A stretch of DNA of 64,000 bases from Pseudomonas laurentiana (GTDB lineage: Bacteria > Pseudomonadota > Gammaproteobacteria > Pseudomonadales > Pseudomonadaceae). The notes beneath the pieces were generated by a model. The model made no database searches and was not told the DNA's origin. It worked only from the letters and a program-made list of their open reading frames with translations. The stretch is from positions 310,001-374,000 of the forward strand of contig NZ_BMQU01000002.1 in NCBI RefSeq assembly GCF_014648275.1, read 5' to 3'. Within the stretch, counting starts at the first letter, position 1. The number at the start of each line of letters is the position of its first letter. Shown here piece by piece: positions 17,659-26,081 of the stretch. Made by a program: the position numbers and the translations under genes.

Positions 17659-18786
17659 TCAGCGTGGCGTGAGGTACCCCACCAACTGCACGCGGTCGGC
17701 CAGCGTCGACGCTTTCGCGAGCAACGCCTCGGCGTCTCCCTGCACCGGCACGCTCACGAGCAAGCGGCCTTGAGCGCGCCCCTGAATGCGCTCGACGCCG
17801 CCGTGCAGCAAACGGGTCTGGGGGCCCAAGGCCCTGGCAATCGCCAGCAGGTCCACCTCATGCTGATGGCCGCTGAACTGCAGGCTCAACAGCCGCTCAT
17901 CCGTCACAGCCCCCGGCCCAGCGTGCAATCGCTGCTGCAAGTCGACAGGCACGTCATTGAGCTGATTGCCCAGCAGGGTGCGGGTGACCTCATGCTGTGG
18001 GTCACCAAACAATTGCCAGACCTCGCCCTGCTCCACGACCTGACCGCGCTCCAGCACGACCACCCGGTCGCAGATCGCCCGGATGACTTCCATTTCGTGG
18101 GTGATCAATACAATGGTCAAACCCAGACGGCGGTTGATGTCACGCAACAGTGCCAGGATAGCCTGGGTGCTTTCCGGGTCGAGGGCCGAGGTAGCCTCGT
18201 CACAAAGCAGGATCTGCGGCTGATGCACCAAGGCACGGGCAATGCCGACGCGCTGCTTCTGCCCCCCGGACAGCTGCGCCGGGTAGGCCTGGTGTTTGTC
18301 CTGCAACCCCACCAATGCCAGCACCTCACCAACCTTGCTGGCGATCTGCGCCTTGTCTGCACCGGCCATGCGCAAGGGCAGCGCCACGTTGTCCCAGACG
18401 GTTTTCGCCGACATCAGGTTGAAGTGTTGAAAAATCATCCCGACCCGTCGCCGCAATTGCACCAGTTGCGCGGCGTTGTACAAGCCAATGTCCTGATCAT
18501 CGATGAACACCCGGCCGCTGCTCGGTTGCTCAAGGCGATTGAGGGTGCGAATCAGCGACGACTTGCCGGCTCCGCTACGACCGATAATGCCGAACACCTC
18601 CCCGTGACGAATTGCCAGGTTGAGGTCGCTCAATGCCGGCTGGGGATTACCCGGGTAGTGCTTGCCTAACCCCTGTAGACGAATGTGTGCTGGCTCGCGC
18701 AGGCTGCTCACCGCCGCACCGCTTCGGGCTGAAGGCACCTGGGCCAGATCATCAGGTACAACCTTGAGTGCAGTGTGCTGGGTCAT
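17659..18786 (-). CDS. metN: Methionine-type ABC transporter ATP-binding protein
   Basis: 375 residues. The ABC domain has Walker [11 protein letters not shown]-loop IFQHFNL, signature [15 protein letters not shown], Walker [13 protein letters not shown] and the switch histidine in LITHEME. The C-terminal 75 residues form a NIL domain, the sensor of MetN proteins. About 35 extra residues precede the core. With MetI and MetQ it would import methionine or a related sulfur compound. The ATG at 18786 has AGGAAG upstream. It is the last gene of sfnB-metI-metQ-metN, an operon behind a sigma54 promoter. That context suggests uptake of an organosulfur source during sulfur limitation rather than constitutive methionine uptake. 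Confidence 0.9.
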   Translation of the reverse strand: MTQHTALKVVPDDLAQVPSARSGAAVSSLREPAHIRLQGLGKHYPGNPQPALSDLNLAIRHGEVFGIIGRSGAGKSSLIRTLNRLEQPSSGRVFIDDQDIGLYNAAQLVQLRRRVGMIFQHFNLMSAKTVWDNVALPLRMAGADKAQIASKVGEVLALVGLQDKHQAYPAQLSGGQKQRVGIARALVHQPQILLCDEATSALDPESTQAILALLRDINRRLGLTIVLITHEMEVIRAICDRVVVLERGQVVEQGEVWQLFGDPQHEVTRTLLGNQLNDVPVDLQQRLHAGPGAVTDERLLSLQFSGHQHEVDLLAIARALGPQTRLLHGGVERIQGRAQGRLLVSVPVQGDAEALLAKASTLADRVQLVGYLTPR

Positions 18787-18824
18787 CTGAATAGGCTTCC
18801 TGACAGCCACGATGCCGACGGGGC

Positions 18825-19595
18825 TTAGAAGCCCGGGGCAATCTGGCCTTTGTAACGGGCAAGGATGAATTCGCGCACGTGTGGCGAGTTCAGCTCTTTG
18901 GCCAATTTCTGCAGGGCCGGGCTCTGCAGGTTGTCCGGACGGGCGACCAGGTATTCAACATAGAGGTCCTTGCCCTTTTCGACGATCAGCGCACTGCTGG
19001 TGTCGATACCGGCTTCAAGGGCATAGTTGGCGAACACGAAAGCCAGATCGACCTGGTTCACCGATCGCGCCAACAGTGCGCCTTCCAGTTCACGAATCTT
19101 CAATTTTTTCGGGTTCTCGGCGATATCGCGCTGGGTCGCCAAGGTATTGCTTGGGTCTTTCAGCGTGATCAGGCCAGCTTCATGCAGCAAGACCAACGCC
19201 CGGCCCGTGTTGACCGGGTCGTTGGGAATCGCCACCGAGGCGCCGTCCTTCAGTTCCGACAGGTGCTTGATCTTGGTTGAATAAGCGCCAAAGGGCTCGA
19301 TATGTACACCGACCACTGGCACCAGGTTGGTATGACGGGTCTTGTTGAATTCGTCGAGGAACGGTCGGTACTGGTAGTAGTTGGCGTCGAGGTTCTTTTC
19401 TGCGAGTTGCAGGTTGGGCTGGATGAAGTCGGTGAACACTTTGATGTCCAGATCGACACCTTCCTTGGCCAGTGCCGGTTTTACGAATTCGAGAATTTCC
19501 GCATGTGGAACCGGGGTGGCACCCACCACCAGTTTTTCACCCGCCTGAGCGCTGAACGCGACCACGGCAGCCAGTATGGCAATAGCCTTTTTCAT
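18825..19595 (-). CDS. metQ: MetQ/NlpA family substrate-binding protein
   Basis: 256 residues with a signal peptide ([18 protein letters not shown], then GEK) and the MetQ core: [45 protein letters not shown] and [18 protein letters not shown]. Unlike E. coli MetQ there is no lipobox cysteine at the cleavage site, so the mature protein should be soluble in the periplasm. It captures the ligand and delivers it to MetI/MetN. AAGGAG lies 8 bases before the ATG at 19595; an in-frame upstream extension is not a plausible signal sequence. It lies between metI and metN in the sulfur operon, so the ligand may be methionine, its sulfoxide or another organosulfur compound. Confidence 0.9.
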   Translation of the reverse strand: MKKAIAILAAVVAFSAQAGEKLVVGATPVPHAEILEFVKPALAKEGVDLDIKVFTDFIQPNLQLAEKNLDANYYQYRPFLDEFNKTRHTNLVPVVGVHIEPFGAYSTKIKHLSELKDGASVAIPNDPVNTGRALVLLHEAGLITLKDPSNTLATQRDIAENPKKLKIRELEGALLARSVNQVDLAFVFANYALEAGIDTSSALIVEKGKDLYVEYLVARPDNLQSPALQKLAKELNSPHVREFILARYKGQIAPGF

Positions 19596-19693
19596 CACAG
19601 TGACTCCTTGAACAGTAGAGGATTGGCCGTCGTGGGGTGGACGTGGGGCCACAGTTGGCAGCACTACCCGGCTGCCACTCGGGAAAGCATTTT

Positions 19694-20359
19694 TCAGCGC
19701 CGGCTGTAGCGCACCACCAGCCGGTCACCACTGACCTGCAGGGCCTGCACCAGGACAATCAACAGGAGCACGGTGACGACCATCACATCGGTCTGGAAAC
19801 GCTGATAACCAAAGCGAATGGCCAGATCGCCCAAACCGCCGCCACCGATCACGCCGGCCATGGCGGTGTAATCCACCAGGACAATGGCGGTGACGGTCAC
19901 CGCAGCGATCAGCCCGGTACGGGCTTCAGGCAGCAAGGTGTGCCAGATGATCTGCCAGGTGCTGCCGCCCATTGATTGGGTTGCCTCGACCAGGCCACGG
20001 TCGACCTCGCGCAGGGCGGTTTCCACCAGACGGGCGAAGAACGGCGTGCAGCCCACCACCAGCGGCGGAATGGCGCCCGCCACCCCCAGTGAAGTACCCG
20101 TCAACAGGGTGGTTACCGGTACCAGAACAATCAGCAGGATAATGAACGGCAACGAACGCAAGGTGTTCACCAGCACCGACAGGCTGCGGTACACACCCGG
20201 GGTTTCGTGCAGTTGCTGTTTGCCGGTGAGGTACAACCACACACCCAACGGCAGGCCCAGCAGCACGGTAAAACTCAGCGCTGCGCCGAGCATGGTCAAG
20301 GTATCGAGGCAGGCCTGAGCGATTTCCCCACCATTGAGATTGGCGAACAGTTCGTTCAT
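19694..20359 (-). CDS. metI: MetI-type ABC transporter permease
   Basis: 221 residues with five to six transmembrane helices and the binding-protein-dependent transport inner-membrane signature EATQSMGGSTWQIIWHTLLPEA around residues 125-146, which contacts MetN. Length and sequence (LVNTLRSLPFIILL, GGGGLGDLAIRFGYQRF) are those of MetI. GAGGAG lies about 8 bases before the ATG at 20359. It follows sfnB by 26 bases and precedes metQ by about 100 bases, so the four genes form one transcription unit. Confidence 0.93.
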   Translation of the reverse strand: MNELFANLNGGEIAQACLDTLTMLGAALSFTVLLGLPLGVWLYLTGKQQLHETPGVYRSLSVLVNTLRSLPFIILLIVLVPVTTLLTGTSLGVAGAIPPLVVGCTPFFARLVETALREVDRGLVEATQSMGGSTWQIIWHTLLPEARTGLIAAVTVTAIVLVDYTAMAGVIGGGGLGDLAIRFGYQRFQTDVMVVTVLLLIVLVQALQVSGDRLVVRYSRR

Positions 20360-20385
20360 CCCTTCACTCCTCAGTGCAGTCCAGC

Positions 20386-21609
20386 CTACGACCAGTCATG
20401 GCGTGGCGGTTTAACCCCATTGAGCAACCAGTTGCCCACCACGTGGTACTTCCAGCGCACCGGGTCGTGCAAGGTATGCACGCGGGCGTTGCGCCAATGC
20501 CGGTCATGGTTGTGCACGGCCAGCGAGGAACGCGTGCCGCCCAACTCGAACAGACGGTTGCTGGCTTCCAGGGCAATTTCCGTGGTCAGCACCTTGGCCT
20601 TGGCGACCGCCACCGAAGCCAGCGCCACCCCCTCTTCGTCCGGGGCCGCCCGCACGCTGTCCATAACCTTGCCGGCGCGCTCCAGCAACGCTTCAGCGGC
20701 CTCCAGGCGAATGCTCAGGTTGCCGACCTGCACGATGGTCAGCGGATCTTCGCTGGCCTTGGCCAGCCCGGCATCGATCCAGGGCCGTGCATGTTCACGC
20801 ACAAAGCGCACGGTGTCGCGCAGCGCAGCCTGGGCGATCCCGGCATCGATGGCGGCGGTCGTGATTTGTGCAAACGGCCCGGCCAGGGTCGGGCTCTCGT
20901 ACGAGCGATAGGTCTGGAACACATTGAACGCCGGTACCCGCAGGTTCTGCGCCAATACCGTACCGCTGGCGGTATTGCGCTGCCCGATACTGGCCCAATC
21001 GTCGACCACGGTCAGCCCAGCCGTGTGGCGAGGCGCAAACGCCAGGTGCGCCCTGCCCTCGGCATCCAGCGCCAGCACGCCCAGCCAGTGAGCGTAGAGC
21101 GAACCGGTGCAGTAACCCTTGCGCCCATTGATGACGATGGACTCGCCATCGCGGGTAAAGTGCGTCTGGATGTCCTGTACCGTCTTGCCGCCGGTTTCCG
21201 ACAGTGCGTTGGCGAAGCGATTGCCTTTGAGCGCCAGGCCAAAGAAAAAGCGTTTCTGCGCTTCACTGCCCTGCAGACGGATGTCTTCGAGCAAGCAATA
21301 GTGGTTTTGTGGAATCTGCCCCAGCGAAGCATCGGCAGCGGAAATAATGGCAATCACTTCGGCCAGGGTGGCATAGGACACCTCCGCGCCGCCGAAAGCC
21401 TTGGGCACGGTAATCCCCCACAGGCCACTGTTGGAAAACACGTCCACCACCTCAGCGGGTACCTGGCGCTGACGGTCTCGCTCAGCGTCGCCCTCCAGCA
21501 GGAATGCCGCAACCTTATGCGCAACGGCAATGGCTTCGGCATCACTGCGAATGACATGCGCATCCGGTTCAGAAAGCGGGTAATGGGCGCTGGTCAGGTT
21601 GTTTGACAT
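20386..21609 (-). CDS. sfnB: SfnB family sulfur-acquisition oxidoreductase (acyl-CoA dehydrogenase-like)
   Basis: 407 residues with the acyl-CoA dehydrogenase fold of the SfnB/DszC group, flavin-dependent enzymes tied to sulfur scavenging. Helical N-domain to about 120, beta domain with ALSETGGKTVQD and GRKGYCTGS, C-terminal helical domain ending LHDPVRWKYHVVGNWLLNG, which matches SfnB-type proteins. The exact reaction has not been settled for this family; monooxygenation of a sulfur compound with reduced flavin is the usual proposal. GAGG lies 6 bases before the ATG. First gene of the operon with metIQN; a near-consensus sigma54 promoter lies 61-76 bases upstream of the start. Confidence 0.9.
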   Translation of the reverse strand: MSNNLTSAHYPLSEPDAHVIRSDAEAIAVAHKVAAFLLEGDAERDRQRQVPAEVVDVFSNSGLWGITVPKAFGGAEVSYATLAEVIAIISAADASLGQIPQNHYCLLEDIRLQGSEAQKRFFFGLALKGNRFANALSETGGKTVQDIQTHFTRDGESIVINGRKGYCTGSLYAHWLGVLALDAEGRAHLAFAPRHTAGLTVVDDWASIGQRNTASGTVLAQNLRVPAFNVFQTYRSYESPTLAGPFAQITTAAIDAGIAQAALRDTVRFVREHARPWIDAGLAKASEDPLTIVQVGNLSIRLEAAEALLERAGKVMDSVRAAPDEEGVALASVAVAKAKVLTTEIALEASNRLFELGGTRSSLAVHNHDRHWRNARVHTLHDPVRWKYHVVGNWLLNGVKPPRHDWS

Positions 21610-21669
21610 AGGTTCCTCACGGCTTACTCATCGTCGGCCACCACCCTCGGCGGCCTTTCAATGCGTCAG

Positions 21670-21685
21670 TGCAGGAGCCGTGCCA
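21670..21685 (-). promoter_or_regulatory. Sigma54 (-24/-12) promoter of sfnB-metIQN
   Basis: On the minus strand TGGCACG-N4-CTGCA: the -24 element is a full consensus match and the -12 element differs at one base (CTGCA for TTGCA). Spacing is exact. Transcription would begin about 12 bases downstream, giving a leader near 50 bases. The likely activator is SfnR encoded 4 kb away. Confidence 0.8.
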
Positions 21686-21702
21686 GTATTTTTATCCTTA
21701 TA

Positions 21703-21730
21703 TTTCAGCAGCTTATAAATATTGTTGAAA
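21703..21730. promoter_or_regulatory. Imperfect palindrome upstream of the sfnB sigma54 promoter
   Basis: TTTCAGCA and TGTTGAAA arms (one mismatch) around an AT-rich 12-base centre, 18 bases upstream of the -24 element. It shares the TGTTGA half with the palindrome before ssuD. Candidate binding site for SfnR or another sulfur regulator. Confidence 0.4.
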
Positions 21731-21994
21731 TCGATACAGCGCAAAAACCAGCAAAGTGTTGGACACCTGTTGCCTGGCGAACAGGTGGCCGGGCATCACA
21801 ACCCTGTTGCGTGGCAGCCGCACGGCGATAAACAAAAACGATACCCGCTTAAAGATTTCCAAGAGGCCGCCCCACGGCCTGCGGCCGTAGACTCACCCCA
21901 CTCCGCGATGCGGTCAGGTGATTCCTGCCGGTCATCACTGTTTTCGAATGCCCGGCGGAATTTTCACCACTACAAAAACAAAAGGTGAATGCGC
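21731..21994. other. galT upstream region
   Basis: No gene seen. It contains the inverted repeat ACGGCC-TGC-GGCCGT at 21874-21888 and the ribosome site AAAGG at 21981-21985. An open frame across it (from 21722) has no family resemblance. It should hold the GalR-responsive promoter of galTAP. Confidence 0.45.
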
Positions 21995-23332
21995 ATGCTT
22001 AATCAAACTGTCGATGTGAAAGCGTGGATCGACAACCGGCCCGTGACACGCTACCAGTGGCTTATCCTTGGTTTGTGCTTCCTCATCGTCCTGTTCGACG
22101 GCTTCGACGTCGCGGTCATGGGCTTCATCGCCCCTTCACTGATGCAAGAATGGGGACTGTCCCGTGCGGCTTTCGGCCCGGTGATGAGTGCGGGCATGGT
22201 GGGCCTGGCAATAGGGGCCCTGACCGCCGGCCCCTACGCCGACCGCTTCGGGCGCAAGCGCGTACTGGTTTTCGCCGTGACCGGCTTCAGTCTCCTGAGC
22301 CTGGGCTGTGCATTTGCTCGCAACCCTTATGAGCTGGCGACCTTGCGCCTGCTGATCGGTATCGCGCTGGGCGCGGCATTGCCAAACACCACGACCCTGC
22401 TCTCGGAATACCTCCCCGAGCGCAACCGTTCACTGCTCATCACCCTCATGTTCACCGGGTTCAACCTGGGCTCGGGTGCCGGTGGCCTACTGGCGGCCTG
22501 GCTCATCCCTTTGCATGGCTGGCAATCGGTACTGATGGCTGGCGGTATTCTGCCCTTGCTGCTCCTGCCCGGTCTTTGGTTCCTGCTGCCGGAGTCGGCG
22601 CGCTTCCTGGCGGCACGCAATGCGCCCGCAAGCCAGATTGCCAAGGTCTTGAACCGGCTGGGCGGTACCTTCGATGCGAACACCTGCTTTACCGTTGCCG
22701 AACCCAAGGCGCAGCATAAAGCACCTGTACGCATGCTGTTCAGTGAGCGCTATCGCCTCGGTACCCTGGCCCTCTGGATGACCTACTTCATGGGCCTGCT
22801 GGTGATCTACCTGACCATGGGCTGGCTGCCAACGCTACTGCGTGACAGCGGCCTGAGCATCGAGCGAGCAGCCACCCTTACCGGGTTGTTCCAGATCGGC
22901 GGCACCGTCGGTGCGATCGTCGTCGGCTGGATCATGGACCGTCGCAACCCGAACGGCGTTATCGCCACATCCTATGCCTTGGGGGGCACCTTCATCCTCT
23001 TGCTTGGGGCCTTGAGCCTGGAGTCGAACGTGCTGGCCGTGGGCGTGATCGCCGCCGGCTTCTTCATGAGCGGCGCACAAACCGGTCTGAATGCCTTCGC
23101 ACCCAACTACTACCCAACGGATTTTCGCGCCACCGGCGTCAGTTGGATGCTCGGCATCGGCCGCTTCGGGGCGATTTTTGGCTCGCTGATCGGTGGCGTG
23201 ATTCTAAGCTTGGGGCTAGGCCTGCCTACCCTGTTCACCCTCCTTGGCCTGCCGGCCTTCATCGCGGCCCTGGCGATTCTGGCCAACGGTCAGGCAAGGC
23301 GCCGCGCCAACCAGACGTTGATCGCGCAATGA
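21995..23332 (+). CDS. galT: Gallate transporter, MFS aromatic acid:H+ symporter family
   Basis: 445 residues, 12 helices, PcaK/BenK-like aromatic acid/H+ symporter. The family motif FDGFDVAVMGFIAPSL lies in helix 1, and the MFS loop motif GPYADRFGRKR follows helix 2. Imports gallate through the inner membrane by proton symport; the gallate assignment comes from the adjoining galA and galP. ATG 21995 is preferred over the ATG two codons earlier because AAAGG is then 9 bases upstream. First gene of galT-galA-galP, with 25 bases to galA. Confidence 0.9.
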   Translation: MLNQTVDVKAWIDNRPVTRYQWLILGLCFLIVLFDGFDVAVMGFIAPSLMQEWGLSRAAFGPVMSAGMVGLAIGALTAGPYADRFGRKRVLVFAVTGFSLLSLGCAFARNPYELATLRLLIGIALGAALPNTTTLLSEYLPERNRSLLITLMFTGFNLGSGAGGLLAAWLIPLHGWQSVLMAGGILPLLLLPGLWFLLPESARFLAARNAPASQIAKVLNRLGGTFDANTCFTVAEPKAQHKAPVRMLFSERYRLGTLALWMTYFMGLLVIYLTMGWLPTLLRDSGLSIERAATLTGLFQIGGTVGAIVVGWIMDRRNPNGVIATSYALGGTFILLLGALSLESNVLAVGVIAAGFFMSGAQTGLNAFAPNYYPTDFRATGVSWMLGIGRFGAIFGSLIGGVILSLGLGLPTLFTLLGLPAFIAALAILANGQARRRANQTLIAQ

Positions 23333-23357
23333 TCCGCTTCGTTTAAAGGAAACTCTC

Positions 23358-24620
23358 ATGGCACGTATTATTGGTGGTCTTGCGGTCTCGCACACCCCAA
23401 CCATCGGCTTCGCAGTCGATCACGATAAACAGGACGAGGCGGCCTGGGCGCCAATTTTCCAAGGCTTCGAACCGATCAAAGCCTGGCTGAAAGAGCAGCA
23501 GCCCGATGTGTTGTTCTACATCTTCAATGACCATGTCACATCGTTCTTCTTTGACCACTACGGTGCCTTCACCCTGGGTGTGGACGAGCGCTATGACGTG
23601 GCCGATGAAGGTGGCAACCCGCGTGCACTGCCGCCCATTGGTGGCCATGCGGCACTGTCACGGCACATCGGCGAAAGCCTGATGAGCGATGAGTTCGACA
23701 TGGGCTTTTTCCGCGACAAACCCCTGGATCACGGTTTCTTCTCACCGATGTCGGCCCTGCTGCCCTGTGAGCCCGACTGGCCGGTGGAAATCGTCCCCCT
23801 TCAGGTCGGCGTCCTGCAGTTTCCAGTTCCCAGCGCAGCGCGGTGCTACAAACTGGGCCAGGCCCTGCGCCGTGCCATCGAGAGCTACCCGCAAGACCTC
23901 AAGGTTGCGATCGTGGCGACTGGCGGTGTGTCGCATCAGGTGCATGGCGAGCGCTGCGGCTTCAACAACCCACAGTGGGACGCCCAGTTCATCGACCTGT
24001 TCGTCAACGACCCGGTGCGCCTGACCGAAATGACCCTGGCCGAGTACGCTACACTCGGCGGCATGGAGGGTGCCGAAGTGATCACCTGGCTGATCATGCG
24101 CGGCGCGCTGTCCTCGACGGTGAAGCAACTGCACTACGACTACTACCTGCCATCCATGACTGGCATCGCCACGCTGCTGCTGGAAAACCAGGCGCGTCCG
24201 GTACCGGCCGAATTGAATGCACGTCATCTGCAACACATGGGCCGTCAGTTGGCGGGTATCGAGAAGCTGGAAGGCACTTACCCGTTCACACTGGAACGCA
24301 GTGCCAAAGGCTATCGCCTGAACAAGTTCCTGCACCGCATGATTGAGCCCAACTGGCGCCAGCGCTTTCTGGACGAGCCCGAAACCCTGTTCAAGGAAGC
24401 CGGGCTGAGCGAAGAAGAGTGTGAACTGGTGCGCCGACGTGATTGGCGGGGACTGATTCACTACGGCGCGATCTTCTTCGTCCTGGAGAAGCTCGCCGCC
24501 GTACTCGGCATCGCCAACCTGCACGTCTATGCAGCGATGCGCGGCCAAAGCCTGGAAGACTTCATGAAAACCCGCAACCAACAAGTGCTGTATTCGGTGG
24601 CAGGTAAAACCGCACGCTGA
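23358..24620 (+). CDS. galA: Gallate dioxygenase
   Basis: 420 residues, the length of GalA of P. putida. Extradiol type II enzyme combining a LigB-like catalytic domain (about 1-280) and a LigA-like helical domain (about 300-410) in one chain. It opens gallate between C4 and C5 with Fe(II) and oxygen to give 4-oxalomesaconate. Conserved histidines fit the metal site: H12 in VSHTPT, H59 in FNDHV, and H125 in PLDHG as likely general base. Start ATG 23358 has AAAGGA about 9 bases upstream. It lies between the importer galT and the porin galP, so uptake and ring cleavage are coexpressed. Confidence 0.95.
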   Translation: MARIIGGLAVSHTPTIGFAVDHDKQDEAAWAPIFQGFEPIKAWLKEQQPDVLFYIFNDHVTSFFFDHYGAFTLGVDERYDVADEGGNPRALPPIGGHAALSRHIGESLMSDEFDMGFFRDKPLDHGFFSPMSALLPCEPDWPVEIVPLQVGVLQFPVPSAARCYKLGQALRRAIESYPQDLKVAIVATGGVSHQVHGERCGFNNPQWDAQFIDLFVNDPVRLTEMTLAEYATLGGMEGAEVITWLIMRGALSSTVKQLHYDYYLPSMTGIATLLLENQARPVPAELNARHLQHMGRQLAGIEKLEGTYPFTLERSAKGYRLNKFLHRMIEPNWRQRFLDEPETLFKEAGLSEEECELVRRRDWRGLIHYGAIFFVLEKLAAVLGIANLHVYAAMRGQSLEDFMKTRNQQVLYSVAGKTAR

Positions 24621-24629
24621 TCGACGGAC

Positions 24630-24657
24630 GGGGCCTGAGCCAAAAAGCGAAGGCCCC
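24630..24657 (+). repeat. Intercistronic hairpin after galA
   Basis: GGGGCCT and AGGCCCC arms flank a 14-base loop 9 bases past the galA stop. There is no U-tract, so it more likely marks mRNA processing or partial attenuation between galA and galP than full termination. Confidence 0.4.
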
Positions 24658-24678
24658 GCTCCGCACCCTCCACCCCCT

Positions 24679-24707
24679 GCACCAGCACCAGCACCAGCAC
24701 CAGCACC
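24679..24707 (+). repeat. Hexanucleotide tandem repeat, (GCACCA)4 plus GCACC
   Basis: Four perfect GCACCA units and a partial fifth in the 174-base galA-galP gap. It is not in a gene. Such short repeats can change copy number by slippage and so alter spacing between galA and galP. Confidence 0.8.
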
Positions 24708-24794
24708 TGCCCAGGCTCATCCAGCCACAGCCCCATTCGACCTGCCCTGCAACTGGGCAGCGGCCACGCTTTGCTCAAAAAACGGAGAACAACA

Positions 24795-26042
24795 ATGAAA
24801 ACAACCGTCACCCCGCGCCTGCTCTGTACCCTGGCGATGGCATCCGCACTGCCACTGGAGGGGTTCGCTGAGGGTTTCAGTGATGACGCCAGTGCGACAC
24901 TGACCCTGCGGAATTTTTATCTGAATCGAAACTTCGTCGATCAGACCAGACAGGGCAAGGCCGAAGAATGGACGCAGAGTTTCATTCTCGACGCCAAGTC
25001 TGGCTTCACCCAGGGCACCGTCGGCTTTGGCCTGGATGTACTCGGCCTGTACAGCCTCAAGCTCGATGGCGGCAAAGGCACCACCAACACCCAGTTACTG
25101 CCAGTACATGACGACGGTCGGCCAGCAGACGACTATGCTCGCCTGGCCCTCGCAGCCAAGACCCGCGTATCGAAAACCGAACTGAAAGTTGGCGAGTGGA
25201 TGCCCGTGTTGCCGATTCTGCGCGCCGATGACGCACGGTCGTTGCCGCAGACCTTCCAGGGCGCCCAGATCAGCTCACGGGAAATCGACCACCTGGCACT
25301 CTATGGCGGGCAACTCCGCGGCAACAGCCCACGCAACGACGCCAGCATGGAAGACCTGTCACTGTTCAACCGTAGCGCCTACACCTCTGACCGGTTCACC
25401 TTCGCGGGCGGCGAGTACCGCCTGAATCAGGACCGCACATTGATTGGCGTGTGGAATGCCGAACTCAAGGACATCTACCAGCAACACTACCTGCAACTGC
25501 AGCACTCTCAACCGCTGGGGCGCTGGGTGCTAGGCGCAAACCTCGGCTATTTCTGGGGTAAGGAAGACGGCAGTGCACGTGCTGGCGAACTGGACAACCG
25601 CACCGCGTCCGGGTTGTTCTCCGCCAAGTACGGCGCCAGTACCGTCTACCTCGGGCTGCAGAAAGTCATGGGCAAGGACGAGTGGTTTCGTGTCAACGGC
25701 ACCAGCGGTGGCGTGCTGGCCAACGACAGCTTCAACTCCAGCTATGAAAACGCCAGGGAGCGCTCCTGGCAGTTGCGCTACGACCACGATTTCGCCGGTT
25801 TCGGCGTCCCGGGCCTGACCTTCATGACCCGCTACATTCATGGCACCGACGTGCATAACAGCAGCACCACCGACGGCACCGAATGGGGCCGCGAGAGCGA
25901 ACTGACCTATACCGTGCAAAGTGGCAGCTTCAGGGCCCTCAATGTCAAATGGCGCAACTCCAGCATCCGCCGCGACTGGGGCAGCACCAACAGCTTCGAT
26001 GAGAACCGTCTGATCATCAGCTACCCACTCAGCCTGCTCTGA
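24795..26042 (+). CDS. galP: OprD-family outer membrane porin for gallate
   Basis: 415 residues with a signal peptide ending near FAEG, then the OprD core: FSDDASATLTLRNFYLNR, EEWTQSFILDAKSGFTQGTVGFGLDVLG, ISSREIDHLALYGGQ. An 18-strand outer membrane barrel of the substrate-specific OprD/OccK type is expected, here for aromatic acid entry. It ends in YPLSLL rather than the usual terminal phenylalanine. ATG 24795 has GGAG 8 bases upstream. It is the last gene of galTAP and is convergent with galR. Confidence 0.9.
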   Translation: MKTTVTPRLLCTLAMASALPLEGFAEGFSDDASATLTLRNFYLNRNFVDQTRQGKAEEWTQSFILDAKSGFTQGTVGFGLDVLGLYSLKLDGGKGTTNTQLLPVHDDGRPADDYARLALAAKTRVSKTELKVGEWMPVLPILRADDARSLPQTFQGAQISSREIDHLALYGGQLRGNSPRNDASMEDLSLFNRSAYTSDRFTFAGGEYRLNQDRTLIGVWNAELKDIYQQHYLQLQHSQPLGRWVLGANLGYFWGKEDGSARAGELDNRTASGLFSAKYGASTVYLGLQKVMGKDEWFRVNGTSGGVLANDSFNSSYENARERSWQLRYDHDFAGFGVPGLTFMTRYIHGTDVHNSSTTDGTEWGRESELTYTVQSGSFRALNVKWRNSSIRRDWGSTNSFDENRLIISYPLSLL

Positions 26043-26081
26043 CCCACCACCAACAGGCTGGCCGAAAGTCCGGTCGGCCTG

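Noticed and set aside
21722-21988. 88-codon open frame before galT
   Set aside because: Crosses the promoter region, no ribosome site, composition unlike a protein.
24679-24707. GCACCA repeats as a CRISPR array
   Set aside because: Units are 6 bases with no spacers; a simple tandem repeat.
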